Assembly: GCF_036802865.1 (NCBI RefSeq)
Contig: NZ_DAIRVK010000003.1
Span: 124,001-188,000, forward strand
Length of the DNA: 64,000 nucleotides
DNA from: Sulfurospirillum sp036802865
Lineage (GTDB): Bacteria > Campylobacterota > Campylobacteria > Campylobacterales > Sulfurospirillaceae
Direction of reading: 5' to 3'
The position numbers were made by a program, and so were the translations under genes. Shown piece by piece: positions 35,280-43,335 of the stretch (positions are counted from its first letter, which is position 1; each line of letters starts with the position of its first letter). The notes beneath the pieces were generated by a model that did not search any database, was not told the DNA's origin, and saw only the letters and a program-made list of their open reading frames with translations.

Positions 35280-35959
35280 AAAGCACCTCCTAGTTTTAAA
35301 AATTCCTCTTTAGAAATAGACTCATAGCGCACGTGATCGCCTACATGAAAAAGCGAAAGCCCCTCATACGAAGCGTCAAACATTACCATAGGCGTTCGTC
35401 CCAAAATTTTCCAGCCGCCAGGACTTTGAGCAGGATAAACCGCTGTTTGTCTGTCTGCTATGGAAACACTCCCTTTTGGAACAGCTTTCCTTGGACTTGC
35501 TAAGCGCGATGTCGCCAAGCGTTCGTCTATTTCACCCAAATACGCAAACCCTGGTGCAAATCCGATCGCATACACACTGTACACTCTACCCGAATGCAAC
35601 GCTATAATTTCTTCAATGCTCATATTTTTTTCGTGTGCCAAAAGCTCTAAATCAAGCCCTACTTCAGGGCCATAATAGGTTGGAATCGTAATGATTTTAG
35701 GCTCGCTCATCGCAATCTCTTCGGCATGATGGATGATCTTCTCGATCTTCTCGCACACACCATCAAAGTCAAAATGCATCAGATCATAGCTTATCATAAG
35801 CGATGCGTACGAAGGAATGATTTCAAAAAAACTGGCGCACTGCACAGCTTTTAACGCAAGGTAGCTTTTTTGCACTTCTTGGGAAATGCGTGGGTCAATG
35901 GTACTTCCAAAATAGACAATAACGGATGATTCCGAAGCAATTTTATAAACCCTACTCAC
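35276..35959 (-). CDS. pxpB: 5-oxoprolinase subunit B
   Basis: A 227-residue KipI/PxpB family protein. The conserved segments VYSVYAIGFAPGFAYLGEID, ATSRLASPRKAVPKGSVSIA and QTAVYPAQSPGGWKILGRTP are the hallmark of this family. It acts with PxpA and PxpC in pyroglutamate hydrolysis. It overlaps both neighbours by four bases, so the three subunits are co-translated. Confidence 0.94.
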   Translation of the reverse strand: MSRVYKIASESSVIVYFGSTIDPRISQEVQKSYLALKAVQCASFFEIIPSYASLMISYDLMHFDFDGVCEKIEKIIHHAEEIAMSEPKIITIPTYYGPEVGLDLELLAHEKNMSIEEIIALHSGRVYSVYAIGFAPGFAYLGEIDERLATSRLASPRKAVPKGSVSIADRQTAVYPAQSPGGWKILGRTPMVMFDASYEGLSLFHVGDHVRYESISKEEFLKLGGAL

Positions 35960-36684
35960 ATGCTTTTCCTCAGAGTTTCTACCAATACAACGGCTTCTTC
36001 GTTATCGCCATGAACGCACAAGGTATCTGCTTTAAGGGCAATTCTTTTACCCGAAATGGTCTCAAGAACGCCCTCTTTTTGAAGCAATTTTAAACGCCCA
36101 ATAACCGCATTAACATCGTGAAGTACTGCACCTTTTTGGCTCCTTGGAACCAACAAGCCACTCTCATCATATGCCCTATCGGCAAACACTTCATACAAAA
36201 GCTCCAATCCTAACTCTTTAGCAATAGCCTCGTACTTTGAGGTATCGACCATGGAAAGAATCATCAATTTGAGTTTTGGGTTTAAACGTGCAACCCCCGT
36301 AGCTACAGCTCTAAAAATACGCTCGTCTTTCATCATATCGTTGTAAAGCCCGCCGTGAGGTTTGACATAGGAAAGTGTTGCACCATTCGCCGTAACGAAA
36401 GCCTGAAGTGCTCCAATTTGGTAAATGACCATCGACTCAATCTCTTCAAGTGAACAGACCATACTGCGTCTACCAAAACCTACTAAATCAGGATACGCAG
36501 GGTGAGCACCAATGGTTACGCCGTGTTTTAGGGCAAGTTTAATGGAACGATCCATAATCACAGGATCTCCCGCATGAAATCCACAGGCAAAATTCGCCAT
36601 ATCGACATAAGGCATAATCAATTCATCCAATCCCATTTTCCAAGAACCAAAACTCTCACCTGCATCACAGTTTAATTTTATCAT
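35956..36684 (-). CDS. pxpA: 5-oxoprolinase subunit A
   Basis: A 242-residue LamB/YcsF family protein. It starts MIKLNCDAGESFGSWKMG and includes MANFACGFHAGDPVIM, IGAHPAYPDLVGFGRRSM and YVKPHGGLYNDM, which hold the conserved Asp, His and Glu residues of PxpA. It is the first gene of pxpABC. The operon diverges from the flavoprotein cassette at 36980 across a 295-base gap, so a shared regulator is possible but not shown. Confidence 0.94.
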   Translation of the reverse strand: MIKLNCDAGESFGSWKMGLDELIMPYVDMANFACGFHAGDPVIMDRSIKLALKHGVTIGAHPAYPDLVGFGRRSMVCSLEEIESMVIYQIGALQAFVTANGATLSYVKPHGGLYNDMMKDERIFRAVATGVARLNPKLKLMILSMVDTSKYEAIAKELGLELLYEVFADRAYDESGLLVPRSQKGAVLHDVNAVIGRLKLLQKEGVLETISGKRIALKADTLCVHGDNEEAVVLVETLRKSM

Positions 36685-36979
36685 CTGTTCATCCTAATTT
36701 AAAGGTACAAGACTCTTTTCGTAATAATGTTACCATAGCTGGAATTATTAAAGTATTATAGTAAAAAAGAATGTTACTGCTGAACTTATAAAGCCTCTTT
36801 TTTCACCAAAACTGTTTTCTTCAAAAGAGCGTTAACCGTATCCTTTTGTACCCTTTGTTAAAGGTTAAATCACACAAATGTCACACAAATATGTTATACT
36901 TTGCCCAACATCAGAAGTGATGCCATTTGTTAATAAGCAGCAGGTTGTTGCTAACAAAATTATCATACATGGAGCCCCA
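36685..36979. promoter_or_regulatory. Divergent regulatory gap between pxpA and the flavoprotein cassette
   Basis: This gap holds no gene. GTTATACTTTGCC places a TATACT -10 box at 36895-36900 on the plus strand, giving a leader of about 75 bases before the ATG at 36980. In that leader GTTA-ATAA-GCAGCA and TGTTGC-TAAC (about 36927-36955) can pair. Two AAAGGTACAAG/TTTTGTACCCTTT-like segments (about 36709 and 36844) might be operator halves. I do not recognise a known riboswitch. Confidence 0.4.
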
Positions 36980-38104
36980 ATGAATTTTTACAACCAATCA
37001 ATACAGTTTTCTCAAAAAGAGATCGCCCCACACGCTGCACAATATGACCAAGATGCAGTTTTCCCCAAAAAAATATTTGATAAGATAGGTGAAGAAGGCT
37101 ACTTTTCACTGCTGATCCCGACAAAATACGGCGGACAAGGAAAAGGTTTAAGCGAACATGCACAAGTCTGTATGGCATTTGCCGAAGGTTCTGCTACGGT
37201 GGCACTGTGTTATATGATGCACAACGTTGCCTTAATGTGCCTAAGCAACCACGCCGATGAGACACTCAAACAACAAATCTTTACCGATGTCATCCAAAAC
37301 AAAAAACTCTTAGCCCTTGCGTACAGCGAAGTGGGTACAGGTACACACTTTTATAAACCCGAAATAACCGCACACTACACCGATAAAGGCGTTATTTTAA
37401 ATGGCGCAAAAAGCATGGTTACCTCGGCTGAATACGCATCGTATTATCTCGTATTATCGCCTGCAAAAGACCCCGAAAAAATCAATAACTGGATTGTTCC
37501 AAAAGAGACAAAAGGCTTAAGTTTCGCACTTTCCACATGGGATGGTCTTGGTATGCGTGCCAATGTTTCATGTCCTATGGAGCTGAACGATCTCTTTTTA
37601 GATGAAAGCTACAAAATCGGCGCAGAAGGAGGTGCTATGGAGCAAGTCTTTACAACCGTAGCTTCTTTCTTCCTCACAGGCTTAGCGTCTGTTTACAGCG
37701 GTTTGAGTACCAACATCTACCAAGAAGCACTCAACCATGCGACGACACGTAAATACTCCGAAAGTGTTTCGCTGGCTAACATTGAAACCGTTCAAATCCA
37801 CTTAAGTAATCTCTACACCAAAATGATGGCATCTCGAACGATGGCATTTGAAGCGGCACGCAGTTACGATGCTGGTGAAGCGGATGCTGTGCTTAAAATT
37901 ATTTCTGCACGTATTTTTGCTTCTGAAAGCGTCATTGAAAACGCAACGATTGCTATGAGAGTGGGTGGTGGTAAAAGTTACAATAAACAAACTCCGCTTG
38001 AGCGATTGTTAAGAGATTCATTTGCGGGACACATCATGGCACCAAGTGTGGATGTGTTAAAAGTGTGGCTTGGCAAAGCCGTCTCAGGACAACAAATCCC
38101 TTAA
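36980..38104 (+). CDS. Acyl-CoA dehydrogenase-family flavoprotein
   Basis: A 374-residue protein of the acyl-CoA dehydrogenase fold. Family segments are IGEEGYFSLLIPTKYGGQGK near residue 40, LALAYSEVGTGTHFYKPEIT near 110, the flavin-site GAKSMVTSAEYASYYLVL, and C-terminal RVGGGKSYNKQTPLERLLRD. Start: the ATG at 36980 has GGAG five bases upstream; an in-frame ATG at 36878 would precede the -10 box. No electron-transfer flavoprotein or thiolase lies nearby, so fatty acid oxidation is unlikely. It heads a cassette with a PhnD-like protein and a MetE-like transferase, so it may act on a small sulfur or nitrogen compound. The substrate is unknown. Confidence 0.78.
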   Translation: MNFYNQSIQFSQKEIAPHAAQYDQDAVFPKKIFDKIGEEGYFSLLIPTKYGGQGKGLSEHAQVCMAFAEGSATVALCYMMHNVALMCLSNHADETLKQQIFTDVIQNKKLLALAYSEVGTGTHFYKPEITAHYTDKGVILNGAKSMVTSAEYASYYLVLSPAKDPEKINNWIVPKETKGLSFALSTWDGLGMRANVSCPMELNDLFLDESYKIGAEGGAMEQVFTTVASFFLTGLASVYSGLSTNIYQEALNHATTRKYSESVSLANIETVQIHLSNLYTKMMASRTMAFEAARSYDAGEADAVLKIISARIFASESVIENATIAMRVGGGKSYNKQTPLERLLRDSFAGHIMAPSVDVLKVWLGKAVSGQQIP

Positions 38105-38112
38105 CCAATATA

Positions 38113-38243
38113 GCGTTCTTGCAAAACTAAGTTTCAAGAAGTTAAAGCATCAAAGGTGCGTGGGCTTTGTGCCGAGCAAAACCCAGTGTAACGTAACTTT
38201 TAAAGCTTTGCTTTAAAGGCGTGTTTGAAGTTCGGTAAGAACT
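38113..38243 (+). repeat. Structured intergenic repeat, copy C
   Basis: This copy starts with a hairpin TTCTTG/CAAGAA (38116-38139), followed by GGGCTTTGTGCCGAGC, AACGTAA, a hairpin CTTTTA/TAAAGG around the loop AAGCTTTGCTT (38197-38218), GCGTG and a final hairpin AGTTC-GGTAA-GAACT (38229-38243). The order and the loop match copies A and B. It sits as the leader of the PhnD-like gene at 38267. Confidence 0.62.
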
Positions 38244-38266
38244 AAATTAATAAACAAGGCAAAAAT

Positions 38267-39088
38267 ATGAATCACGAAACCATAAAAATTGGTGCGGTCA
38301 TTTATGACCCAAAAGTAACTGTAATTTGGGGTATTATCGCCAATTTTTTCCTAGAAAATGGCGTCAATGTCGAGTGCCTCTTTTTTAAAGATTATGAAAC
38401 ACAAGTCGATGCACTTTTAAAAAGCGAAATCGACATTGCATGGAATTCACCTTTGGCATGGGTGGATGCTGCAATGCGTTCTCACAACAGATGTATCAAA
38501 AGTGCGATGCGCGACACAGACCAAGATCGAAAATCTGTTTTTCTAACAAGAGCTGACTCCAACATCGCTTCGTTACAAGAATTAAAAGGCAAAAAAATCG
38601 GATTTGGAGCCATTGATTCACCTCAGGCGCGCCTGATTCCTATGAACTTTTTAGCACAGAATGGCTTGAAGGCGGGGAGAGACTATGAAGAAGTAGTCTT
38701 TAATATCGGCTATGGCTTGCATGGCGACCATGTGGGTGGCGAACGCGATGCTCTTCACGCTTTGCAAAATGGATTGGTCGACGCATCAGTCTGTGTGGAT
38801 TTAAATTATGAAGCGTGGAAACAAGACGGCACTCTCGATGAAAAACAGATTGTTTGTATCGAGAAAACGCCTTATTTTGACCATTGTATCTTTACGGTGA
38901 GAGAAGATTTTCCACTTGAACGACTGAAAGTATGGGAAGAAACTCTTTTCAAAATGGATTATAACAACCCAGAGCATAAAGAGATGATGGACATGGAAGG
39001 TCTTAAACAGTGGGTCAAAGGCAGAACTTCAGGGTATGCACAACTCGAAGAAGCAGTAGCGCTCTTAAATTTTTTCAAAAAAGCGTAG
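38267..39088 (+). CDS. PhnD-fold (phosphonate-binding-like) protein without signal peptide
   Basis: A 273-residue protein with the type 2 periplasmic-binding fold of the PhnD/phosphonate group: IKIGAVIYDPKVTVIWGIIA, then YETQVDALLKSEIDIAWNSP, SLQELKGKKIGFGAID and GLHGDHVGGERDALHALQNG. It starts directly with MNHETIKIGAVI and has no signal peptide or lipobox, so it probably stays in the cytoplasm. No ABC permease or ATPase is nearby. Some cytosolic proteins of this fold are enzymes (MqnA, MqnD, Thi5). The binding of a substrate or catalysis is inferred only. The MetE-like gene follows after four bases. Confidence 0.75.
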   Translation: MNHETIKIGAVIYDPKVTVIWGIIANFFLENGVNVECLFFKDYETQVDALLKSEIDIAWNSPLAWVDAAMRSHNRCIKSAMRDTDQDRKSVFLTRADSNIASLQELKGKKIGFGAIDSPQARLIPMNFLAQNGLKAGRDYEEVVFNIGYGLHGDHVGGERDALHALQNGLVDASVCVDLNYEAWKQDGTLDEKQIVCIEKTPYFDHCIFTVREDFPLERLKVWEETLFKMDYNNPEHKEMMDMEGLKQWVKGRTSGYAQLEEAVALLNFFKKA

Positions 39089-39092
39089 CACC

Positions 39093-40262
39093 ATGAAAAA
39101 TCAAATGCCTCTTTTTCCTATTAGCCTCATTGGGAGTTGGCCAAGAGAGAGTAAAATCTTAAAATACCTTCATAAAAATGAAGAAAATGCCACTTTCCAA
39201 GCGCTGATTGAGGAGCAAACCAAAGAGATTGTCACCATTCAAGAAGAAAACGGTGTCGATATTATCACCAGCGGAGAGCTTTCACGCGATAATTATTGCT
39301 CCTTTGTGGCACAAAAACTCTTGGGCGTTAAGCTCTTCTCAATGGTCGAAATGCTCGATTACATCGAGGATAAAGAGGCATTTGAGGAAATTCTCACCAA
39401 ACTGGATGTGCCAGGATTTAGCATTAAAAATGCCATTTGCGCCGATAAAGTTGTTTACCATAAAAGTTTAGTCAACGACGAACTCTCTCTTTTGAAACAA
39501 TGCACCCAAAAGCCCATCAAAGCGACCTTACCAGGGCCTTACCTCTTAACACGTTCTATGTGGCTCCCAAATCTCTCTCAAAAACATTACAGCAGTAAAG
39601 AGGCGTTAGGGCAAGACATTATCCGTGTGCTGAAACAAGAAGTAGATGTTTTGGTACAAAATGGTGTGTATATGATTCAACTCGATGAGCCTGTTTTAAC
39701 CGAAGTTGTTTTTACACAAGGAAAGCCTAGAAGCTTCATGTGTGCAGCACTTTCGGAGAGAAAAGACCCCACTGAAGAGTTACGCTTTGCAACAAAGCTC
39801 ATCCAAGAAATCATGGAGTACATCAACCAAAAAGGAATTATCTCGGCATTACATGTGTGCAGAGGCAATTGGAGCAGCGATGAGAGTACCCTTTTAAGTG
39901 GTCCTTACACCCCTTTGGTTCCTTTGTTTGAAGCATCAAAGGCTCAGGTTTTACATCTGGAATTTTCAACACCACGTGCGGGTGAGATCAGCTCACTTTT
40001 TAAGAACAGTACGCTGGGTGAAAAAATCATTTTAGGATTAGGGGTGTTAAACCCTCGAACGGCTGAAATCGAAAATGTTAGCGATATTGTCGCCAAAGTA
40101 GAAGAAGCACTGCACTATCTGCCTAAAGAGAAAATTTGGCTGAATCCCGATTGTGGATTTGCAACATTTTCCAACCGACCTGTCAATATTCAAAAAATTA
40201 TTGAACAGAAACTACAGGTCTTGCACAGCGCGGCCAATACCTTAAGAACCCGATATGCATAA
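39093..40262 (+). CDS. MetE-core zinc-dependent methyltransferase-like protein
   Basis: A 389-residue protein equal to the catalytic half of cobalamin-independent methionine synthase, without the N-terminal MetE repeat. It starts PLFPISLIGSWPRESKILKY, has TSGELSRDNYCSFVAQK, ATLPGPYLL and YMIQLDEPVL, and the zinc ligands are in SALHVCRGNW (His, Cys), LEFSTPRAGE (Glu) and LNPDCGFATF (Cys). Such stand-alone MetE-core enzymes move methyl or alkyl groups to thiols, for example in methionine synthesis or epoxide:thiol transfer. The context with a flavoprotein and PhnD-like protein suggests a special donor. The donor is not known. Confidence 0.85.
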   Translation: MKNQMPLFPISLIGSWPRESKILKYLHKNEENATFQALIEEQTKEIVTIQEENGVDIITSGELSRDNYCSFVAQKLLGVKLFSMVEMLDYIEDKEAFEEILTKLDVPGFSIKNAICADKVVYHKSLVNDELSLLKQCTQKPIKATLPGPYLLTRSMWLPNLSQKHYSSKEALGQDIIRVLKQEVDVLVQNGVYMIQLDEPVLTEVVFTQGKPRSFMCAALSERKDPTEELRFATKLIQEIMEYINQKGIISALHVCRGNWSSDESTLLSGPYTPLVPLFEASKAQVLHLEFSTPRAGEISSLFKNSTLGEKIILGLGVLNPRTAEIENVSDIVAKVEEALHYLPKEKIWLNPDCGFATFSNRPVNIQKIIEQKLQVLHSAANTLRTRYA

Positions 40263-40734
40263 ACATTTTGTTAATGAGCAAACGTCCTATTTATCGTCAT
40301 TTCGCATTTTTTTATCGCATGAGAATGAAGCAAAGTTTTACACACGTAACCAGAGTATTATCATTAAAGATATTGCCACATTTGATTCCAAAGCCACCAT
40401 GTTATCCAGCATAGAACTCTTTGTTGCTTCGTTCGCAAGCAGTTATATTTTAGCCATTAAAAAAGAGGCTAAAAAAGAAAAAATTATTCTTGAAGAGATT
40501 GAAGCGCGCTTTATATGTCATCTTGAAAATCCCCTTGAACTTTTAGGCGTTGTCGGTTACGAGGATGAAGCCACGATAAAAGCATTAAACGGTGATGTCT
40601 ATATCTACTCGGAAATGGATGCGAACCCCATTAAGCTTCTTGCGCAAAGAGCATTACACAAATCCATCATTTATAAAATGCTCAATACGCAACACATTAG
40701 CGTACACATCGAACCTAAAATCATCAGCGTTTAA
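40255..40734 (+). CDS. OsmC-like family protein, apparently lacking the catalytic cysteine
   Basis: A 159-residue protein resembling the OsmC/Ohr fold: SKATMLSSIELFVASFASSY corresponds to the central helix, followed by LAIKKEAKKEKIILEEIEAR and a C-terminal ALHKSIIYKMLN. The position where OsmC proteins carry the peroxidatic cysteine (LAACxA) reads ASFASSYIL, and the protein has only one cysteine (FICHLEN). Hydroperoxide reduction by the classic mechanism is therefore unlikely. It overlaps the MetE-like gene by eight bases, so it is co-translated with it. Assignment rests on pattern only and is moderate. Confidence 0.6.
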   Translation: MHKHFVNEQTSYLSSFRIFLSHENEAKFYTRNQSIIIKDIATFDSKATMLSSIELFVASFASSYILAIKKEAKKEKIILEEIEARFICHLENPLELLGVVGYEDEATIKALNGDVYIYSEMDANPIKLLAQRALHKSIIYKMLNTQHISVHIEPKIISV

Positions 40735-40815
40735 CCCTTGCTTTATCCATTTTGAAAACCTTTTTAAAACTCAGGTTTACTCCTTTTTCATAGGCTCAAT
40801 ACAGATAATTCGTAG

Positions 40816-40821
40816 TATAAT
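40816..40821 (+). promoter_or_regulatory. mnmG: -10 box upstream of mnmG
   Basis: CGTAGTATAATGATAAAAAC contains TATAAT 38 bases ahead of the mnmG ATG at 40859. It separates mnmG from the OsmC-like cassette. Confidence 0.55.
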
Positions 40822-40858
40822 GATAAAAACTATAGTATGTATTGAAGGTATTAGTATT

Positions 40859-42724
40859 ATGAAATATGATGTTATTGTAATTGGTGGTGGACACGCAGGT
40901 ATTGAAGCCTCTTTGGCGTCCGCAAGATTAGGGCATAAAACCCTTTTAATTTCTATCCTTGCAGAGCAAATTGGAGCAGCAAGCTGTAATCCTGCTATCG
41001 GTGGACTGGCAAAAGGGCACTTGGTCAAAGAACTTGACGCTCTTGGCGGACAAATGGCACTTGCCACCGATAATGCAGGTATTCAATTTCGTACCCTCAA
41101 CCTCTCCAAAGGTCCAGCCGTTCGTGGTAGTCGCGCACAAATTGATATGGACAGATACCGCATTTACATGCGTACCATCGTTTTAAGTACTGAAAACTTG
41201 AGCGTTGCACAAGAAGTTGCTGATGAAATCGTTACACAAGATGGAAAAGTTACAGGTGTTATTACCGCAATGGGCAACCATTATCATGCACAAAAAATCG
41301 TTATTACCACAGGAACATTTTTAAAAGGTCTGATTCATATTGGCGAGTACAAACACCAATCAGGTCGCGTGGGTGAATTTCCTTCTATGAATCTTTCAGA
41401 TTCTATTCGAAAACTTGGCATTACTATGGGACGCCTCAAAACAGGCACCTGTGCGAGAATTGATGCCAAAACCATAGATTTTTCAAAAATGGAACTGCAA
41501 CCAGGCGACGAAGATCCGATTCCTTTTAGTTTTAGAACCGATCGTGCAAGCTTTAAACCGTTTCAACTTCCTTGCTACATTGCTTACACCAACGAAGAGA
41601 CACACACCATCATCGAGAGCAATTTCCATCGTGCCCCTCTTTTCACAGGACAAATTGAGGGCATAGGTCCTCGTTATTGCCCAAGCATTGAAGATAAGAT
41701 CAACCGTTTCCGTGACAAAGAGCGCCATCACCTTTTTGTCGAACCTCAAACAAGAGAAGCTACCGAATACTACATCAACGGTTTTAGCACCTCTCTTCCA
41801 ACCGATACACAACTTGGTATGATTCATTCTGTGGAAGGAATGGAAAATGCAAAGATTGTTCGCTTTGGTTATGCCATCGAGTACGATTATGTCGATCCTA
41901 CCGAACTGAACCATACATTAGAGACCAAAAAAGTCTCAGGTCTTTACTGTGCAGGACAGATCAATGGAACCACAGGCTATGAAGAAGCTGCGGCGCAAGG
42001 TTTAATGGCAGGCATTAATGCTTCGTTGAGCCTAAGAGATGAAGAGCCACTCATCTTAAGACGGGATGAAGCCTACATCGGTGTTTTGATTGACGATTTA
42101 GTCACCAAAGGAACTAAAGAGCCTTATCGTATGTTTACAAGCCGTGCAGAGTATCGCTTATTATTACGCGAAGATAATGCTGATTTAAGATTAACACCTT
42201 ACGGGTACAAAATTGGGCTTATCGATGAACAAACCCATGATAAAGTAGTCAAAAAGCAGATGCAAATGAATGAAGGTTTAGCGTATTTGGAAGAGACAAC
42301 ACTTACGCCATCCAATGAAAACAATGCATTTCTAGCGAGTATCGGCGAAGATAAGATTACCGATAAAGTCACGCTTCAAAAGATTGTCGCACGTTCTGAA
42401 TTTACTGTAGAAAAATTGGAAAAACTTGCACCTATCGTAAGTGGTTTTAGTGAAGATGCCAAAGAACAAATTCTTGTCGAAGCCAAATATAAAAATTATA
42501 TTCTCAAGCAAAAAGATCAAATAGATACCATGAAAGAAATGATCAACATTAAAATTCCACCTATGATGGACTTTAGTTCAATTTCAGGATTAAGCAATGA
42601 AGTGGTAGAAAAGTTACAACGTTTTAATCCACCGACTCTTTTTGCAGCCAGTGAAATTAGTGGTATTACACCTGCAGCGCTCGACATTTTGCATGTCTAT
42701 ATAAAAATTTTTAATAAAAAATAA
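40859..42724 (+). CDS. mnmG: tRNA uridine-5-carboxymethylaminomethyl modification enzyme, large subunit
   Basis: A 621-residue FAD protein that, with MnmE, modifies the wobble uridine of several tRNAs. It starts MKYDVIVIGGGHAGIEASLA, followed by SCNPAIGGLAKGHLVKELDA, TLNLSKGPAVRGSRAQIDMD and GQINGTTGYEEAAAQGLMAG, and the C-terminal helical region ends with SGITPAALDILHVYIK. Full length is normal for GidA/MnmG. The ATG at 40859 follows the -10 box; an upstream in-frame ATG at 40592 lies in the previous gene and is rejected. Confidence 0.97.
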   Translation: MKYDVIVIGGGHAGIEASLASARLGHKTLLISILAEQIGAASCNPAIGGLAKGHLVKELDALGGQMALATDNAGIQFRTLNLSKGPAVRGSRAQIDMDRYRIYMRTIVLSTENLSVAQEVADEIVTQDGKVTGVITAMGNHYHAQKIVITTGTFLKGLIHIGEYKHQSGRVGEFPSMNLSDSIRKLGITMGRLKTGTCARIDAKTIDFSKMELQPGDEDPIPFSFRTDRASFKPFQLPCYIAYTNEETHTIIESNFHRAPLFTGQIEGIGPRYCPSIEDKINRFRDKERHHLFVEPQTREATEYYINGFSTSLPTDTQLGMIHSVEGMENAKIVRFGYAIEYDYVDPTELNHTLETKKVSGLYCAGQINGTTGYEEAAAQGLMAGINASLSLRDEEPLILRRDEAYIGVLIDDLVTKGTKEPYRMFTSRAEYRLLLREDNADLRLTPYGYKIGLIDEQTHDKVVKKQMQMNEGLAYLEETTLTPSNENNAFLASIGEDKITDKVTLQKIVARSEFTVEKLEKLAPIVSGFSEDAKEQILVEAKYKNYILKQKDQIDTMKEMINIKIPPMMDFSSISGLSNEVVEKLQRFNPPTLFAASEISGITPAALDILHVYIKIFNKK

Positions 42725-42817
42725 AATTGTTACAAATAACTAATGACTTATATCATAGATTCTTAATATAAGATGCGATAAAATTGTCACAAATTAAACA
42801 ACACGAAAGGAAGACGG

Positions 42818-43324
42818 ATGGCTGTTGAAACAAGCAGAAGAGACTTTATAGGCATGGCATTCGGCGGTTTTGCAGCGGCAGGTGGCGTAGTAGCCCTTGG
42901 CGCTATGAAAAAGACTTGGGATCCACTCCCAAGTGTACAATCTGCTGGATTCATCACTGTTGATCTCTCTCCAATGAAAGAAGGAGAAGTGCAAACGATC
43001 CAATGGAGAGGAAAGCCTATTTTCATCTTGCGAAAAAGCGCAGAGATGCCAAAGAATGAGAAGCGAGACATTGTCGCAGGCGGGAAAAGCTATGCGGTTA
43101 TGATAGGTCTTTGTACCCATCTTGGATGTATTCCAACATGGATGCCAGCATCTAAACAGTTCAAATGCGCCTGTCATGGTGGCGAATTTGATGCAAGTGG
43201 TGTCAATACATTTGGTCCACCTCCACGTCCAATGGATATTCCTCCCTTTAAAATAGATGGAGAGAAACTCGTCCTTGGTGAAGAAGGTCCTGAGTATAAA
43301 AAACTAGTAGCTAAGAAAGCGTAA
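42818..43324 (+). CDS. petA: Ubiquinol/menaquinol-cytochrome c reductase, Rieske iron-sulfur subunit
   Basis: A 168-residue Rieske protein. A Tat-type signal anchor (SRRDFIGMAFGGFAAAGGVV) leads to the 2Fe-2S domain with box 1 CTHLGCIP and box 2 CACHGGEFD. FGPPPRPMDIPPF is the Pro loop region. It transfers electrons from quinol to the dihaem cytochrome PetC in the periplasm. AAGGAAG precedes the ATG, and petB begins 11 bases after the stop. Confidence 0.96.
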   Translation: MAVETSRRDFIGMAFGGFAAAGGVVALGAMKKTWDPLPSVQSAGFITVDLSPMKEGEVQTIQWRGKPIFILRKSAEMPKNEKRDIVAGGKSYAVMIGLCTHLGCIPTWMPASKQFKCACHGGEFDASGVNTFGPPPRPMDIPPFKIDGEKLVLGEEGPEYKKLVAKKA

Positions 43325-43335
43325 AGGAGGCAACC

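Noticed and set aside
36685..36979. Possible riboswitch ahead of the flavoprotein cassette
   Set aside because: One weak hairpin is present but no conserved SAM, cobalamin or TPP core could be recognised.
38113..38266. Possible cobalamin or SAM riboswitch ahead of the PhnD-like and MetE-like genes
   Set aside because: The same structure occurs 3' of ccoS and ahead of ccoI, so it is a dispersed repeat and not a pathway-specific riboswitch.
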